A stretch of DNA of 64,000 nucleotides, taken from contig JAKIUY010000001.1 in NCBI GenBank assembly GCA_021647315.1, positions 1 to 64,000 of the forward strand. Reading direction: 5' to 3'. The position numbers and the translations under genes were made by a program. Origin of the DNA: Victivallaceae bacterium (GTDB taxonomy: Bacteria; Verrucomicrobiota; Lentisphaeria; Victivallales; Victivallaceae). How positions within the stretch are numbered: position 1 is the first letter of the stretch; every line of letters begins with the position of its first letter. The notes below the pieces were generated by a model. It made no database searches. It was not told the origin of the DNA and was given only the letters and a program-made list of their open reading frames with translations. Below, piece by piece: positions 1-8,809 of this stretch.

Positions 1-1
1 G

Positions 2-103
2 AAGTGGAATCTCTTTGTTTACCGTGACTTACGACAATGGCTTGACCAGCCATTCACAAAACCTCCGGAACCGGAACGATTACAGCTTGAATTTAATTTT
101 TAG
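2..103 (+). pseudogene. 3' end of a possible transposase gene, cut by the window edge
   Basis: Reading from base 2, an open frame of 33 codons ends in TAG at 101-103. It holds RDLRQWLDQPF, then a proline-rich stretch and a QLEFNF tail. An aromatic RDLxxWL segment followed by a Pro-rich linker and a QLxFxF end recalls the C-termini of some DDE transposases, but this is recognition from memory only and the family is not certain. The start lies outside the window, so whether the gene is intact cannot be judged. Confidence 0.3.
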
Positions 104-138
104 GACAGCATAGTTTAAAACAGGGGGGTACTTTTGAG

Positions 139-168
139 AAATTGAACAAAATTGAACAAAATTGAATG
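139..168. repeat. three 10-bp direct repeats in the leader region of the ABC gene
   Basis: Three consecutive 10-mers of the form AAATTGAACA (the last ends AATG) fill this stretch. They lie in the 262-bp non-coding gap 104-365 before the ABC transporter gene, which is otherwise AT-rich and holds no other feature I can support. Confidence 0.6.
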
Positions 169-365
169 ACTTGAATGGAAAAAATTGTTAAATCAGGTAG
201 TTTTTATAATTGTTAGGACAGGTGTGAGCCACTCTATTAATTATGCAAATAATTTTTGTTGTTGTTGCTATATTACAATTTTTCTTGATAAATTATTAAA
301 AAATCATTAATTATGTGCCATTTGAGTTGACGAACCGATAAGTTGTTGCTACTGTATCTGTTATT

Positions 366-2207
366 ATGAAACAGGATTCTAAATTACAAGCAGTATCACA
401 ACTTGAATATGACGGTTTGTTTGCCCTTTTAAACGCTGGCTTTAAACGCCAGTTTGCCGGGAGTAAATTGCCGGGGACTGATAGTGGTACATTTAAAAAT
501 CTCGCAATGGTTCTGTCAGTAGTCAACCAGCACTGGCTTACCGGCGGGGTCGTGATAATGCTGGCGATCATTGCCGGCGGCTTATCTTTTCCTATACCTT
601 TGGTCATAAGCTACTTCACCGACAAGGTACTGTTGGCCCAGGATAGTAGATATTTTTTCAAATCATTATTACTGCTTTTAGCTCTTTATGCCGGGCAGAC
701 CATGATTACTATGGTCATGAATTATTGCTCTCAGCTTTTTGAACAACGGACCATGTTTGATTTACGCAATTATTTAACCCGGAAGTTACTGGGGCTGCCC
801 ATGAACTTTTTTGACCGGTTCGGCGATGGCTACATTATATCGCGTCTGAACAATGATATAACTCACGCCAGCTGGTTCTTTTCGAATGATGCAGCTCATC
901 TGCTGATAGATGTCATAAGGATGATTGGCGGAGTATTTTTTCTCTTCTATATCGATTACCGTGCCGGAATTATTTCAATAATTTTTTCCCCGCTCTTTGT
1001 GGTCATCTTAATAAAGTTTTCCCGTCAGCAGTATATGCTATCCCTGAACCGTGAAGAAGAAAATGCTCTGCTGAATGAAAGTTCAGCAGAAACCATTGCC
1101 AATATCAATTTAGTCAAATCATCTACGGGGGAATATAGCGGGGTCGCAAAAAATGCAAATTTTCTTCATAACATCTATCGGGTCAATCTGGAATCCCTCT
1201 CCTTGAAATCATTTACCAGAATATTGGGAGACGGCATGCCCTATATCGCACATTTTACAATGTTGATGATTGGTAGTTGGTGGTGGCTGCATGGCGATAA
1301 AGCCTGGACACTGGGCAATTTATTGGCGGTGCAAATCTATCTTTGGTATGTGTTTGCCCCTATAAAGTATTTCTGCCGTGATTGCATATTAATCCAAAAT
1401 GCCAGAGCCGCATTGCTTAGAATAGCGACCCTATTCTCAATGGCATCTGAACATAACTTAACAAAAGGTCAATCAATCGGTAAACTGCGCGGCAATATTA
1501 TTTTTGATAATATTGCATTTCAATACGACAGTAACCAACTTTTGCTGAAACAGGTATCCTTTGATATAGCTCCCGGAGAAAAAGTTGCTATAGTCGGGCT
1601 TAGCGGCTCTGGGAAAACAACTTTAGCCGCCCTGTTGATGGGGTTATACAAACCAAACAGAGGTCAAATATATTTTGACGGAATTCCAGCTGAAACATTT
1701 AATCTACGTCAATTGCGCAAATGTCTAGGCTATGTTCCTCAGGAACCCCAGCTATTCAGCAATACCCTGGCAGATACAATAAGGTATTTTGCCCCCGGTG
1801 TTAAAGAAGAAAAAATTAATACTGCATTAGAAAAAATTGGATTGAAACAATTTGTCGCACTACTGCCTAACGGGCTGAATACCAGATTTGAAAAAATAAA
1901 CAGTTCATTGTCACCAAGCTTACGGCAGCGGCTGATCCTGGCCGGATACCTGTTAAGTAATCCAGATATTTTAATCATGGACAGTGTTACCGATGCGCTT
2001 GATTCCTATAACGAAAGCAAAGTGTTACAGTGTATCCGAACCTCATTTGCCAGCAATACCGTGTTTATTATTTCCAGCAGGTATTCCACTGTAAAGCAGG
2101 TAGATAAAGTTATCCTGCTGCACCAGGGGAAAATCGTCGATTTCGGCAGGCCGCATGAAATGGCAAAAAGCTCCAGCCTTTTTTGCAGAATATTTAATGT
2201 TGATTGA
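366..2207 (+). CDS. ABC exporter (fused membrane and ATPase domains) with eroded ATPase motifs
   Basis: A 613-residue half-transporter: about 50 extra N-terminal residues, a six-helix exporter membrane domain (about 55-345) and an ABC ATPase domain (about 370-610). Walker A GLSGSGKT (411-418) and the Q-loop VPQEPQ are intact. The ABC signature reads LSPSLRQR (from 515) instead of LSGGQRQR, the catalytic Glu after Walker B is Ser (MDS, D539-S540), and the switch His is Ser (IISSRYSTV, S571). The family exports peptides, lipids or polysaccharides as a dimer; a homodimer of this protein would lack the residues needed for efficient hydrolysis. It is followed closely by a DUF349 gene. No clear ribosome site precedes the ATG at 366. 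It may pair with another ATPase, act without turnover, or be decaying. Confidence 0.85.
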   Translation: MKQDSKLQAVSQLEYDGLFALLNAGFKRQFAGSKLPGTDSGTFKNLAMVLSVVNQHWLTGGVVIMLAIIAGGLSFPIPLVISYFTDKVLLAQDSRYFFKSLLLLLALYAGQTMITMVMNYCSQLFEQRTMFDLRNYLTRKLLGLPMNFFDRFGDGYIISRLNNDITHASWFFSNDAAHLLIDVIRMIGGVFFLFYIDYRAGIISIIFSPLFVVILIKFSRQQYMLSLNREEENALLNESSAETIANINLVKSSTGEYSGVAKNANFLHNIYRVNLESLSLKSFTRILGDGMPYIAHFTMLMIGSWWWLHGDKAWTLGNLLAVQIYLWYVFAPIKYFCRDCILIQNARAALLRIATLFSMASEHNLTKGQSIGKLRGNIIFDNIAFQYDSNQLLLKQVSFDIAPGEKVAIVGLSGSGKTTLAALLMGLYKPNRGQIYFDGIPAETFNLRQLRKCLGYVPQEPQLFSNTLADTIRYFAPGVKEEKINTALEKIGLKQFVALLPNGLNTRFEKINSSLSPSLRQRLILAGYLLSNPDILIMDSVTDALDSYNESKVLQCIRTSFASNTVFIISSRYSTVKQVDKVILLHQGKIVDFGRPHEMAKSSSLFCRIFNVD

Positions 2208-2225
2208 AATAAAAAACAGGTGTAT

Positions 2226-4502
2226 ATGAGGTTATTGAAGGCAATTTCAGGAGTCCTGAAACCCAAATGGCAACATCACAATCATAACGTCAGAATTAAG
2301 GCCATTGCTCGATTGCCCAAAGACAATTCGGCGATCCTGACTGAAATAGTTTTGCATGATCCGGCTGAAGAGGCACAGATTGTTGCCTGTAAAAAAATCA
2401 TCGCAATAAATCAACTGATAAATATTGCTGAATTACACGATAATTTAAAAATCCGTAATTTGGCACAGAAAAAATATGATCGCCTCGTCTACGATAAAAT
2501 AATAAACACCTCGGCAGATGAAAATGGCGGTGAACTGATCCAATCAGTGAAAAGTCAAAGAGTGCTTGCCGATATTGTCCTGAATGGGAAATGTGACAAG
2601 TTTCGTGAAATAGCGTTTGACCGTATTGATTCAGAAGAAATATTCTACCGAATTGCCGTTGCCGAAAGTTGTTCTAAAGAGTTTGCAGACGTGACCGTAT
2701 CTGCAATATCCAATAAAAAAATGCTTACCGCCCTGACCAGAAAAGGTATCAGTAAAGCGGTAAAAAAGCGTGCTAATCAACGGCTCGAACAACTTTATCC
2801 CCTGGAAGAAAACAGTCAGCTCAAACAACAGGAGCAGACCAGAAAATTATATACGATGGTTAAATACGCCGAGAGTGCATGCCGTATATCCCATAATCTT
2901 GACGGTATCGCACGGATCCTGGAAACAGAAAAAAAATGTTGGCTGACATTGGATCCAAAGTGCTCCCATAAATTAGCTGAGCGTTTTTTAAATGCACTTG
3001 ACATGTTTACAGTTCATTACAACGTGATGATTGCGAAACATCAAACTGAACTGCTTGAACAAGAGCAGGAGCATAAACAATGCATGCAGCAGGAACAACT
3101 GATCAACCAACTTAAAGCTATTGATTGCCAGCAGGAAAACGCAACAGAACAGCTTATTGTGCTGAAAACGCAATGGGCTGAATTTATTCAATCGATAGCG
3201 GGCTTGACTGTGAATAAGCTACAACAACAGTTTACACAGGAGTCTAATCAGCTTGAAGCTGATATTAGAGATGCGGCTATGGAAAAAGAACAATTGCAAC
3301 AGCTGCTTGAAGATTGCGCAAAAGCTGAAGCGGTACTGAAATCGGAAAATATCGACGATCTACAGAAATATTCATTCCCGATATGGCAGAAAAGTCAATT
3401 TAAGTTTATCAATCCTATACCGCAATTTAACCGTTTTACACAGGTCAAAAATGCACTTGAAGACAAGCTCAAAATTCATAAGCAGACAACCGAAACCGCA
3501 GAAAAAAAACGGCTTGAAAAACTTGAATCACTACTCTGCGCATTACAGTTAACTGTTGATGCTGAAGAGCGACGTAATGCTGCAAAAGAGCTGCGGGTAA
3601 TTAAAACTGAATGGCAAGCCCTCGGGGGTAATAAATCACTGCTTCTCGCTCATGAATTCAGCAAACTTGAGGGTAATTTTCATGTTAACCAGCAGGAATT
3701 TACTGAAGAGTGTAAATGGAATGAATGGGCTAATAAAAATATTAAGACAGAACTCATTCGAACCGTCGAACAAACCGCAACCAATACCGATCTGGAGCAA
3801 GTTGCAACTATCATTCGCACCGCGCAGCAAAGATGGAAAAAAACCGGTACAGCTCCAAGAGCTGTTAATGATGAGCTTTGGCAACGTTTTCATCAAGTAT
3901 GCGAAGAAAATTACAGTCGATGTCAAGAACTCTTTAAGCAAAAAGACCAAGCACGCATTGCCAATCTTGAATACTGCAGAAAACTCTGTAAAGCGGCAGA
4001 AGAGCTCTGTAACACTGATGATTTTCATAATGCGGCTAAACAGTTTAAAGCTCTTAATCGCGACTGGAAAGCTCACAGTAATCTGCCTAAAAATGAAAGA
4101 GACGATCTCTATAAGCGTTTCAGAGGATTTTCAGATAAATTCTTCAACCGTAGAAAAGAGTATTTTGATACAATGTATGCACAGCGGCAGCACAATTTCA
4201 AAGCGAAAGAGGCTCTTATCGCCAGACTTGAAAATATTACTGCCAGCCTAAATTGTAACGATGCTAAGATTGCCACCGGTTCAGAATCAAAACTCACGCT
4301 GGCGGAGCAAATTCAATTGTCAGTTGAAAATAATTTTGCCCTGTCCAATCTAGATGGACGAGACCTCGTCGACACAGTCAAACGTATCCAACAGAACTGG
4401 AAAAATATCGGTCCAGTGCCACATGAATACAATAATGACCTATGGGAAAGATATCGCAACCTTATCGATCATTTTTATAATACCTGGGAAAAAGAGCAGT
4501 AA
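2226..4502 (+). CDS. DUF349-repeat coiled-coil protein
   Basis: About 758 residues, highly charged and rich in Glu, Gln and Lys, with coiled-coil segments through the middle. At least three C-terminal units show the DUF349 pattern of a Trp, a Pro and then LWxRF/Y: ELWQRFHQVCEENY, DLYKRFRGFSDKFF and DLWERYRNLIDHFY. DUF349 proteins are cytoplasmic and of poorly defined function. The N-terminal 200 residues look like HEAT-type helical repeats. I start at ATG 2226, with ACAGG six bases upstream; a GTG at 2220 is also possible. The gap to the ABC gene is under 20 bp, suggesting one transcript, but a shared function is only inferred. Confidence 0.85.
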   Translation: MRLLKAISGVLKPKWQHHNHNVRIKAIARLPKDNSAILTEIVLHDPAEEAQIVACKKIIAINQLINIAELHDNLKIRNLAQKKYDRLVYDKIINTSADENGGELIQSVKSQRVLADIVLNGKCDKFREIAFDRIDSEEIFYRIAVAESCSKEFADVTVSAISNKKMLTALTRKGISKAVKKRANQRLEQLYPLEENSQLKQQEQTRKLYTMVKYAESACRISHNLDGIARILETEKKCWLTLDPKCSHKLAERFLNALDMFTVHYNVMIAKHQTELLEQEQEHKQCMQQEQLINQLKAIDCQQENATEQLIVLKTQWAEFIQSIAGLTVNKLQQQFTQESNQLEADIRDAAMEKEQLQQLLEDCAKAEAVLKSENIDDLQKYSFPIWQKSQFKFINPIPQFNRFTQVKNALEDKLKIHKQTTETAEKKRLEKLESLLCALQLTVDAEERRNAAKELRVIKTEWQALGGNKSLLLAHEFSKLEGNFHVNQQEFTEECKWNEWANKNIKTELIRTVEQTATNTDLEQVATIIRTAQQRWKKTGTAPRAVNDELWQRFHQVCEENYSRCQELFKQKDQARIANLEYCRKLCKAAEELCNTDDFHNAAKQFKALNRDWKAHSNLPKNERDDLYKRFRGFSDKFFNRRKEYFDTMYAQRQHNFKAKEALIARLENITASLNCNDAKIATGSESKLTLAEQIQLSVENNFALSNLDGRDLVDTVKRIQQNWKNIGPVPHEYNNDLWERYRNLIDHFYNTWEKEQ

Positions 4503-4595
4503 AATTTTAATATCTGATATTGCAAGGGTGAATCCTGGACTGTAGATATAGACAATAATTCATTAGTGAGGTGATTGCAAAAGTCCAACGCGAGC

Positions 4596-4718
4596 ATGAT
4601 TTTTGAATACAATAGTAATAATTATTGGCAAAAACTGAATGTAGCACAGCAACAGGAGACTCTTCGGCTCGCAGTTCAGACAGGACTGGGACCACTAGCT
4701 TATTATTATTTTAGGTAA
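4596..4718 (+). pseudogene. in-frame upstream piece of the nucleotidyltransferase-like gene, ended by TAA
   Basis: An ATG at 4596 opens a 40-codon frame that stops at TAA 4716-4718 and is in the same frame as the next gene (4749-5765). Its translation, with NYWQKL near the start and GLGPLAYYYFR at the end, fits the usual N-terminal pattern of PF14907-type proteins, where a Trp helix is followed by a PLLYYxL-like segment before the ExxxxVILKG core. Reading through the TAA would give one continuous protein of normal layout. So the gene seems split by a nonsense codon, or the base call is wrong. Confidence 0.55.
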
Positions 4719-4748
4719 AACAATATTACCCTGCATGACAATGACCCG

Positions 4749-5765
4749 GTGAACAATCAGTTGTTCTTAACCGGCACCGCAATGGCTCTCCCGCGCCAGG
4801 CACAACTAAAAAACCTCATTAACCTGCTCGAACAGGAAAAAATCGAAACTGTGATACTGAAAGGTGCATGGACAGCTGAAATATTATATCCTCATCCCGC
4901 ATTGCGAACAATGCATGATATTGATATTCTGCTGATGCCGAATGATGAAATTCCTGCTTATAAAATTATTAAAAAAAATGGGTATGTTCCTTATGCCGGT
5001 GAATACGACGGTCCTAAACATCTGCCTTCACTGGTGCCGCTTAATAATCGTGGACTGGCGGTAGAACTGCATCATGACATCTCAAGCCGCAGTGACCGTT
5101 TTACTGCTGAACGGCTCTGGGAATACAGCGAACCATGCAAAATTGCCGGAATAGAAGCCCGAGTCTTTATACCCGAAATGCTCTTCCTGCACCACTGCCT
5201 GCACATGGTTGAGGAATATTTCGGCAATGGCATCAAGAATGTTACTGAAACTGCTTTCATGATTGACAAAAAACTGTTTGATGCTGGAAAATTATTCAAA
5301 CTCGCCGATGAACTGGAGCTTTCCGCTACCCTGGCTTTAAGTCTTGCCGTCGTGGAGCAGCTATTCGGAATATCTATCCCCTTTATGCCCGAAAAACTGC
5401 CACAGGTCCCGCATGCGATTCTGATTAATGCCTGCCATCTGATCTGTAATAATAACAGTAAGCTTGATAAAACTTCAGCAATGTTGAGTCGGGAATGCTG
5501 CAACCGTGATTTTTTCAGTAAAATAGGTTTTCTATTGAAACGGGCATTCCGCCCGCCGGCACAAATTGCCGGAATGTATGATTGCAGCAAATATTCGCCC
5601 AAACTACCTTTCTATTACCTGCACCGCATATTTAAATATGCGGTTTCGGTTCCTGAAGCATGGCTATCTGGTCAGCAGACTGGCAAAAACTCGACAGCAC
5701 ACGAAATTGGTCAATATCAACGTAAAATTATCGATTTCTGTAAAATCGATAATTATCATGGGTAA
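4749..5765 (+). CDS. nucleotidyltransferase-family protein (PF14907-like), probably 5'-truncated
   Basis: The 338-residue frame has the family core TVILKGAWTAEILYP followed by ALRTMHDIDILL, the GxDID-type motif of the nucleotidyltransferase fold, with an HHDIS segment near 109-113 and a helical C-terminal half. Such proteins are common in exopolysaccharide and peptide-modification loci, but their substrates are unknown. The only start available is GTG 4749, which has no ribosome site, and the family normally has about 50 more residues, which are present just upstream in the same frame but cut off by TAA at 4716. The gene is therefore probably broken or recoded. It lies between the DUF349 gene and the tyrosine-kinase-like gene. 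Confidence 0.7.
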   Translation: MNNQLFLTGTAMALPRQAQLKNLINLLEQEKIETVILKGAWTAEILYPHPALRTMHDIDILLMPNDEIPAYKIIKKNGYVPYAGEYDGPKHLPSLVPLNNRGLAVELHHDISSRSDRFTAERLWEYSEPCKIAGIEARVFIPEMLFLHHCLHMVEEYFGNGIKNVTETAFMIDKKLFDAGKLFKLADELELSATLALSLAVVEQLFGISIPFMPEKLPQVPHAILINACHLICNNNSKLDKTSAMLSRECCNRDFFSKIGFLLKRAFRPPAQIAGMYDCSKYSPKLPFYYLHRIFKYAVSVPEAWLSGQQTGKNSTAHEIGQYQRKIIDFCKIDNYHG

Positions 5766-5855
5766 TAACCGGTTTTAATTTGAATAATGGTCTAACTTAA
5801 TATATCTTAGCTCGCCATAATTCTAAATATAACTAAAATTGGAGCAATATAGCAG

Positions 5856-6863
5856 ATGAAGGAAATCTCATTTGATTTTATAACACTACTGACCATTGTC
5901 AGAAAACAGTGGAAACTGATCTCAGCATTTGCGATTGCAGGCATTATTGCCGGATATATTTTAAACTATTTCGCCGTGCCCAAATACCGGGCTTCAATTG
6001 ATGTTTTTACCTGTAACAAAGATTTTTCCGCCGCAATAAAAAAGGTTAAAACCGATAAAGACCTTACAATTAAGACTTTTGAAGATATCGCAGAATATAA
6101 AATGTTATGCCTGGGGGCCATCCCATTCGTTAAGACCGAAAAAAGTGATCAAGCTATTTTTCTGGAATCTCAGGGAAACGCAAAATCATCAGGGCAGGAT
6201 TGGCATGCACGGGAGGCTTTCAGGCTGGTCCAGTCAAGTATCCGGTTTGTCAATCCTGATAATCCTCCAAAAGTCATCTGTACGACAAGTGTTCTGCCCA
6301 ACACGGGAAAAACAACTGTAACCGCGAATTTGGCAATGACTTTTTATGAGGCCGGCAGTAAGGTACTTATCTTGGATTGCGACCTGCGGAAGCCGCACAT
6401 TCACAAGTTGTTTGCAATTGAAAATGATACTGGAATTGTCAATTATCTGGTAGACCATGAAGGGCATTCGCTGGATAAATTCATTCACCGGATACTTGAT
6501 GGCTTTGATATCATGTCATGCGGAACAATTCCTCCTAATCCAACCCAGTTACTGTATTCCAACAAATTCGCAGAAATGTTCAGTGAACTTAAAAGGCGTT
6601 ATGATTATATTCTGGTTGACTGTCCTCCAATTGCCAATATGGCTGATACCATGATAATCGGCGACTTGGTTGACGGTATGATAATGGGGATAAATTCCGG
6701 GAAAACCAGAGCCGATTATCTGAAACATGCTCTCGGACAGTTGAACGAGATACGACAAAAAATAGTTGGAGTGGTCTTTAACAAAAACAGTTCCGGAAAA
6801 CCCATCAGTTATGAAGGGTACTTCGGCGGCTATTATAAAGGATATTACAAAGGATATTATTAG
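5856..6863 (+). CDS. CpsD/CapB-type tyrosine kinase with a shortened Wzz region
   Basis: A 335-residue protein with one N-terminal membrane helix (about 19-37), a start of a Wzz-like segment (VPKYRASIDVF), and then a BY-kinase domain: Walker A LPNTGKTT, Walker A' LILDCDLRKP and Walker B ILVDCPPI. It ends in the Tyr cluster YEGYFGGYYKGYYKGYY, the usual autophosphorylation tail. These enzymes control export and chain length of capsular or exopolysaccharide. The periplasmic Wzz domain (usually 200 residues or more) and the second membrane helix are missing, so the kinase domain follows a single helix. That makes the topology odd and suggests an in-frame deletion. A GGAGC site precedes the ATG at 5856. 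Confidence 0.85.
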   Translation: MKEISFDFITLLTIVRKQWKLISAFAIAGIIAGYILNYFAVPKYRASIDVFTCNKDFSAAIKKVKTDKDLTIKTFEDIAEYKMLCLGAIPFVKTEKSDQAIFLESQGNAKSSGQDWHAREAFRLVQSSIRFVNPDNPPKVICTTSVLPNTGKTTVTANLAMTFYEAGSKVLILDCDLRKPHIHKLFAIENDTGIVNYLVDHEGHSLDKFIHRILDGFDIMSCGTIPPNPTQLLYSNKFAEMFSELKRRYDYILVDCPPIANMADTMIIGDLVDGMIMGINSGKTRADYLKHALGQLNEIRQKIVGVVFNKNSSGKPISYEGYFGGYYKGYYKGYY

Positions 6864-7285
6864 GAGAAAGAGAGTAGTGAGACTGTTTCACGGTGATCCC
6901 ATGACTTCCTGATCAGGTGACACCTGAAGCCAGGTGTTCCCCAGGGCTGTTCCCGATTCAAACTTCGTAATTGCATTGCTACCTGCCAGCACCAATATAC
7001 TGCTATTTTTCAAAAATTTATCGCAAATTAATGATACGGCAGTTCTTCAACTCTTGACACGCCGGAAATATAAACTAAATTGATTGTCGACGGATTTTTA
7101 AAGTTGTTAATCAATTTTTATATCGGTTTCCAAGAGCGGTTTCCCTTTTGTAAAAGGTGATAGTTTGAGACGATAAAATCACTCTTGAGTTTAGCATAAA
7201 ATTTCAAACAAGAAAACAGCTCTGTCCTATAATAGGTAAGGGTTGACAAAACATACCCCTTAACGGGGATAATACAGGATTAATT
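6864..7285. other. 422-bp non-coding gap with a small palindrome and the 7286 promoter
   Basis: No coding frame is convincing here. It holds a palindrome CAGGTGACACCTG at 6914-6926, whose surroundings match, in inverted orientation, bases 55004-55021 near the rsmD locus. A 16-base string GGAAATATAAACTAAA at 7066-7081 recurs before the ferredoxin gene near 27630. The right end carries the promoter-like and palindromic sequences of the next gene. Confidence 0.6.
7243..7273 (+). promoter_or_regulatory. promoter-like pair with a palindrome in a 19-bp spacer, before the DUF1015 gene
   Basis: TTGACA (7243-7248) and GATAAT (7268-7273) are separated by 19 bp. The spacer holds CCCC-TTAAC-GGGG, a palindrome that recurs as ACCC...GGGT before the genes at 8564 and 27680. 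A long spacer with a central palindrome is typical of MerR-type promoters, but the neighbouring copies lack a good -35 box, so an operator or an mRNA hairpin beside the ribosome site fits equally well. Confidence 0.45.
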
Positions 7286-8515
7286 ATGGCTAAAATACTT
7301 CCATTTAACGGGCTACTGCCAACTCAGGAACGGGTTGAGCAGGTAGCAGCAGTACCTTACGATGTTGTCAACTCTGCCGAAGCCGCAGAGCTTGCGACTG
7401 GCAACCCATACAGTTTTCTGCATGTTTCACGACCGGAAATCGACATGGAACCCGGGGTTAATCTCTACAGCGATCCGGTCTATGCCAAAGCTGCGGAGAA
7501 TTTCGCGAAACTATGCAGTGAAGCACCATTAAAGCTTGATGATGCCAAGCATCTCTACATCTATCGTCTCAAAATGGGCGATCATATTCAAACTGGTGTT
7601 ATCGGAGCTGCCTCTTCAGACGAATACAATCGGGATATTATCAAAAAACATGAAAAAACCCGTCAGGATAAAGAGGACGACCGCACCCGTCATGTCATGG
7701 CGTTGCGTTCACATACTGGCCCGGCATTTCTGACTTATCAGGATTCAGCAGAAATTACCGACCTAGTTAATAAACTTAGCCAGGGCACTCCACTGTTCGA
7801 CTTTACCGCCCCGGATGATATTGTTCATACGCTATGGCGGGTAGATGAAACTCAAAGTAAGCAGCTGGCTGAACTTTTTGCCAAAGTTCCATATCTTTAT
7901 ATTGCCGATGGACATCACCGCAGTGCTGCCGCTGCCAGAGTCGCCGCTGAATGCAGGCCGAATAACCCGAATCATACCGGCGATGAAGACTATAACCATT
8001 TTCTGGCTGTAACCTTTCCGGCATCACAACTTAAGATATTATCTTATAACCGCGCGGTACATAACCTGAATGGCTTAGGTGAAACTGAACTGCTCGAACA
8101 GATCGGTAAATGTTTTGCCGTCAGCGAAACGACTGATCCCGTCCCTAATGAGCCGGGGCAGTTCTGCATCTATCTTGCCGGGAAATGGTACCTGCTCAAA
8201 ACAGAACAAAATATTGCTGAACTGGGCGTTATCGAGCGTCTTGATGTCAGCATCTTACAGGATAATATTCTGAGCCCGTTACTTGGCATCGATGACCCCA
8301 GAACCAGCAAGAAAATAGATTTTGTCGGGGGAATTCGCGGTACTTCTGAACTGGAAAAGCTGGTTGATTCAGGTAAGGCAGCGGTTGCTTTTTCCATGTA
8401 TCCAACAACTGTTCAGCAGCTTATTGACATTGCCGATGCCGGTGAAATCATGCCGCCGAAATCAACCTGGTTTGAGCCGAAACTGCGTGACGGACTGGTT
8501 TGTCACAACTTTTAA
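7286..8515 (+). CDS. DUF1015 family protein
   Basis: A 409-residue cytoplasmic protein matching the DUF1015 layout: an N-terminal PFNGLLPTQE and VPYDVVNSAEA region, SFLHVSRPEID, a charged EKTRQDKEDDRTRH segment, and the strongly conserved IADGHHRSAAA around the middle. The length is normal for the family. Biochemical function is not established; in other bacteria it is often found near serine or amino-acid metabolism genes. It precedes the 2-oxoacid oxidoreductase genes by about 50 bp and shares their palindrome type, suggesting joint control. Confidence 0.88.
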   Translation: MAKILPFNGLLPTQERVEQVAAVPYDVVNSAEAAELATGNPYSFLHVSRPEIDMEPGVNLYSDPVYAKAAENFAKLCSEAPLKLDDAKHLYIYRLKMGDHIQTGVIGAASSDEYNRDIIKKHEKTRQDKEDDRTRHVMALRSHTGPAFLTYQDSAEITDLVNKLSQGTPLFDFTAPDDIVHTLWRVDETQSKQLAELFAKVPYLYIADGHHRSAAAARVAAECRPNNPNHTGDEDYNHFLAVTFPASQLKILSYNRAVHNLNGLGETELLEQIGKCFAVSETTDPVPNEPGQFCIYLAGKWYLLKTEQNIAELGVIERLDVSILQDNILSPLLGIDDPRTSKKIDFVGGIRGTSELEKLVDSGKAAVAFSMYPTTVQQLIDIADAGEIMPPKSTWFEPKLRDGLVCHNF

Positions 8516-8533
8516 AGGATTTTTTAATTTAAC

Positions 8534-8553
8534 TATACCCGAACGGGTATAAC
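8534..8553 (+). promoter_or_regulatory. palindrome before the oxidoreductase ferredoxin gene
   Basis: TATACCCGAACGGGTATAA is a near-perfect palindrome whose last G lies 17 bases before the ATG at 8564. The same layout, ACCC...GGGNATAA then a ribosome site and ATG, occurs at 7286 (18 bases) and 27680 (19 bases). It could be a repressor site over a -10 box or a short mRNA hairpin next to the ribosome site. Confidence 0.5.
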
Positions 8554-8563
8554 AGGAATTATT

Positions 8564-8800
8564 ATGGCGGAAAAAAAACGTAAAATATTTTCAGTCAAAA
8601 TTGCGCCGCAAGAGTGCAAAGGCTGTAGCCGTTGTGTTAATGCATGCCCTAAATCAGTCCTGAAAATACAGGAGAATATTAACCAGATGGGCTATTTTTT
8701 CGCAACTTACACCGGCGATGGCTGTGTCGGTTGTGGAGCATGTTTTTACAACTGCCCGGAACCCGGCGCGGTGACGATATATGAAAAAAGTGAAGAATAG
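8564..8800 (+). CDS. 2-oxoacid:ferredoxin oxidoreductase delta subunit (2[4Fe-4S] ferredoxin)
   Basis: A 78-residue protein with two cluster motifs, CKGCSRCVNACP and CVGCGACFYNCP, the pattern of the ferredoxin-like delta subunit of 2-oxoacid:ferredoxin oxidoreductases. It passes electrons from the catalytic subunits to soluble ferredoxin in the cytoplasm. It is first in a tight cluster: the alpha subunit starts 9 bp downstream. The substrate class (2-oxoisovalerate or 2-oxoglutarate) cannot be told from this subunit. Confidence 0.9.
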   Translation: MAEKKRKIFSVKIAPQECKGCSRCVNACPKSVLKIQENINQMGYFFATYTGDGCVGCGACFYNCPEPGAVTIYEKSEE

Positions 8801-8809
8801 AGGCAAATT

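Noticed and set aside
3652-4251. A 199-codon plus-strand frame inside the DUF349 gene
   Set aside because: It is fully covered by the DUF349 frame, whose repeat motifs are clear; the alternative translation has no recognisable pattern.
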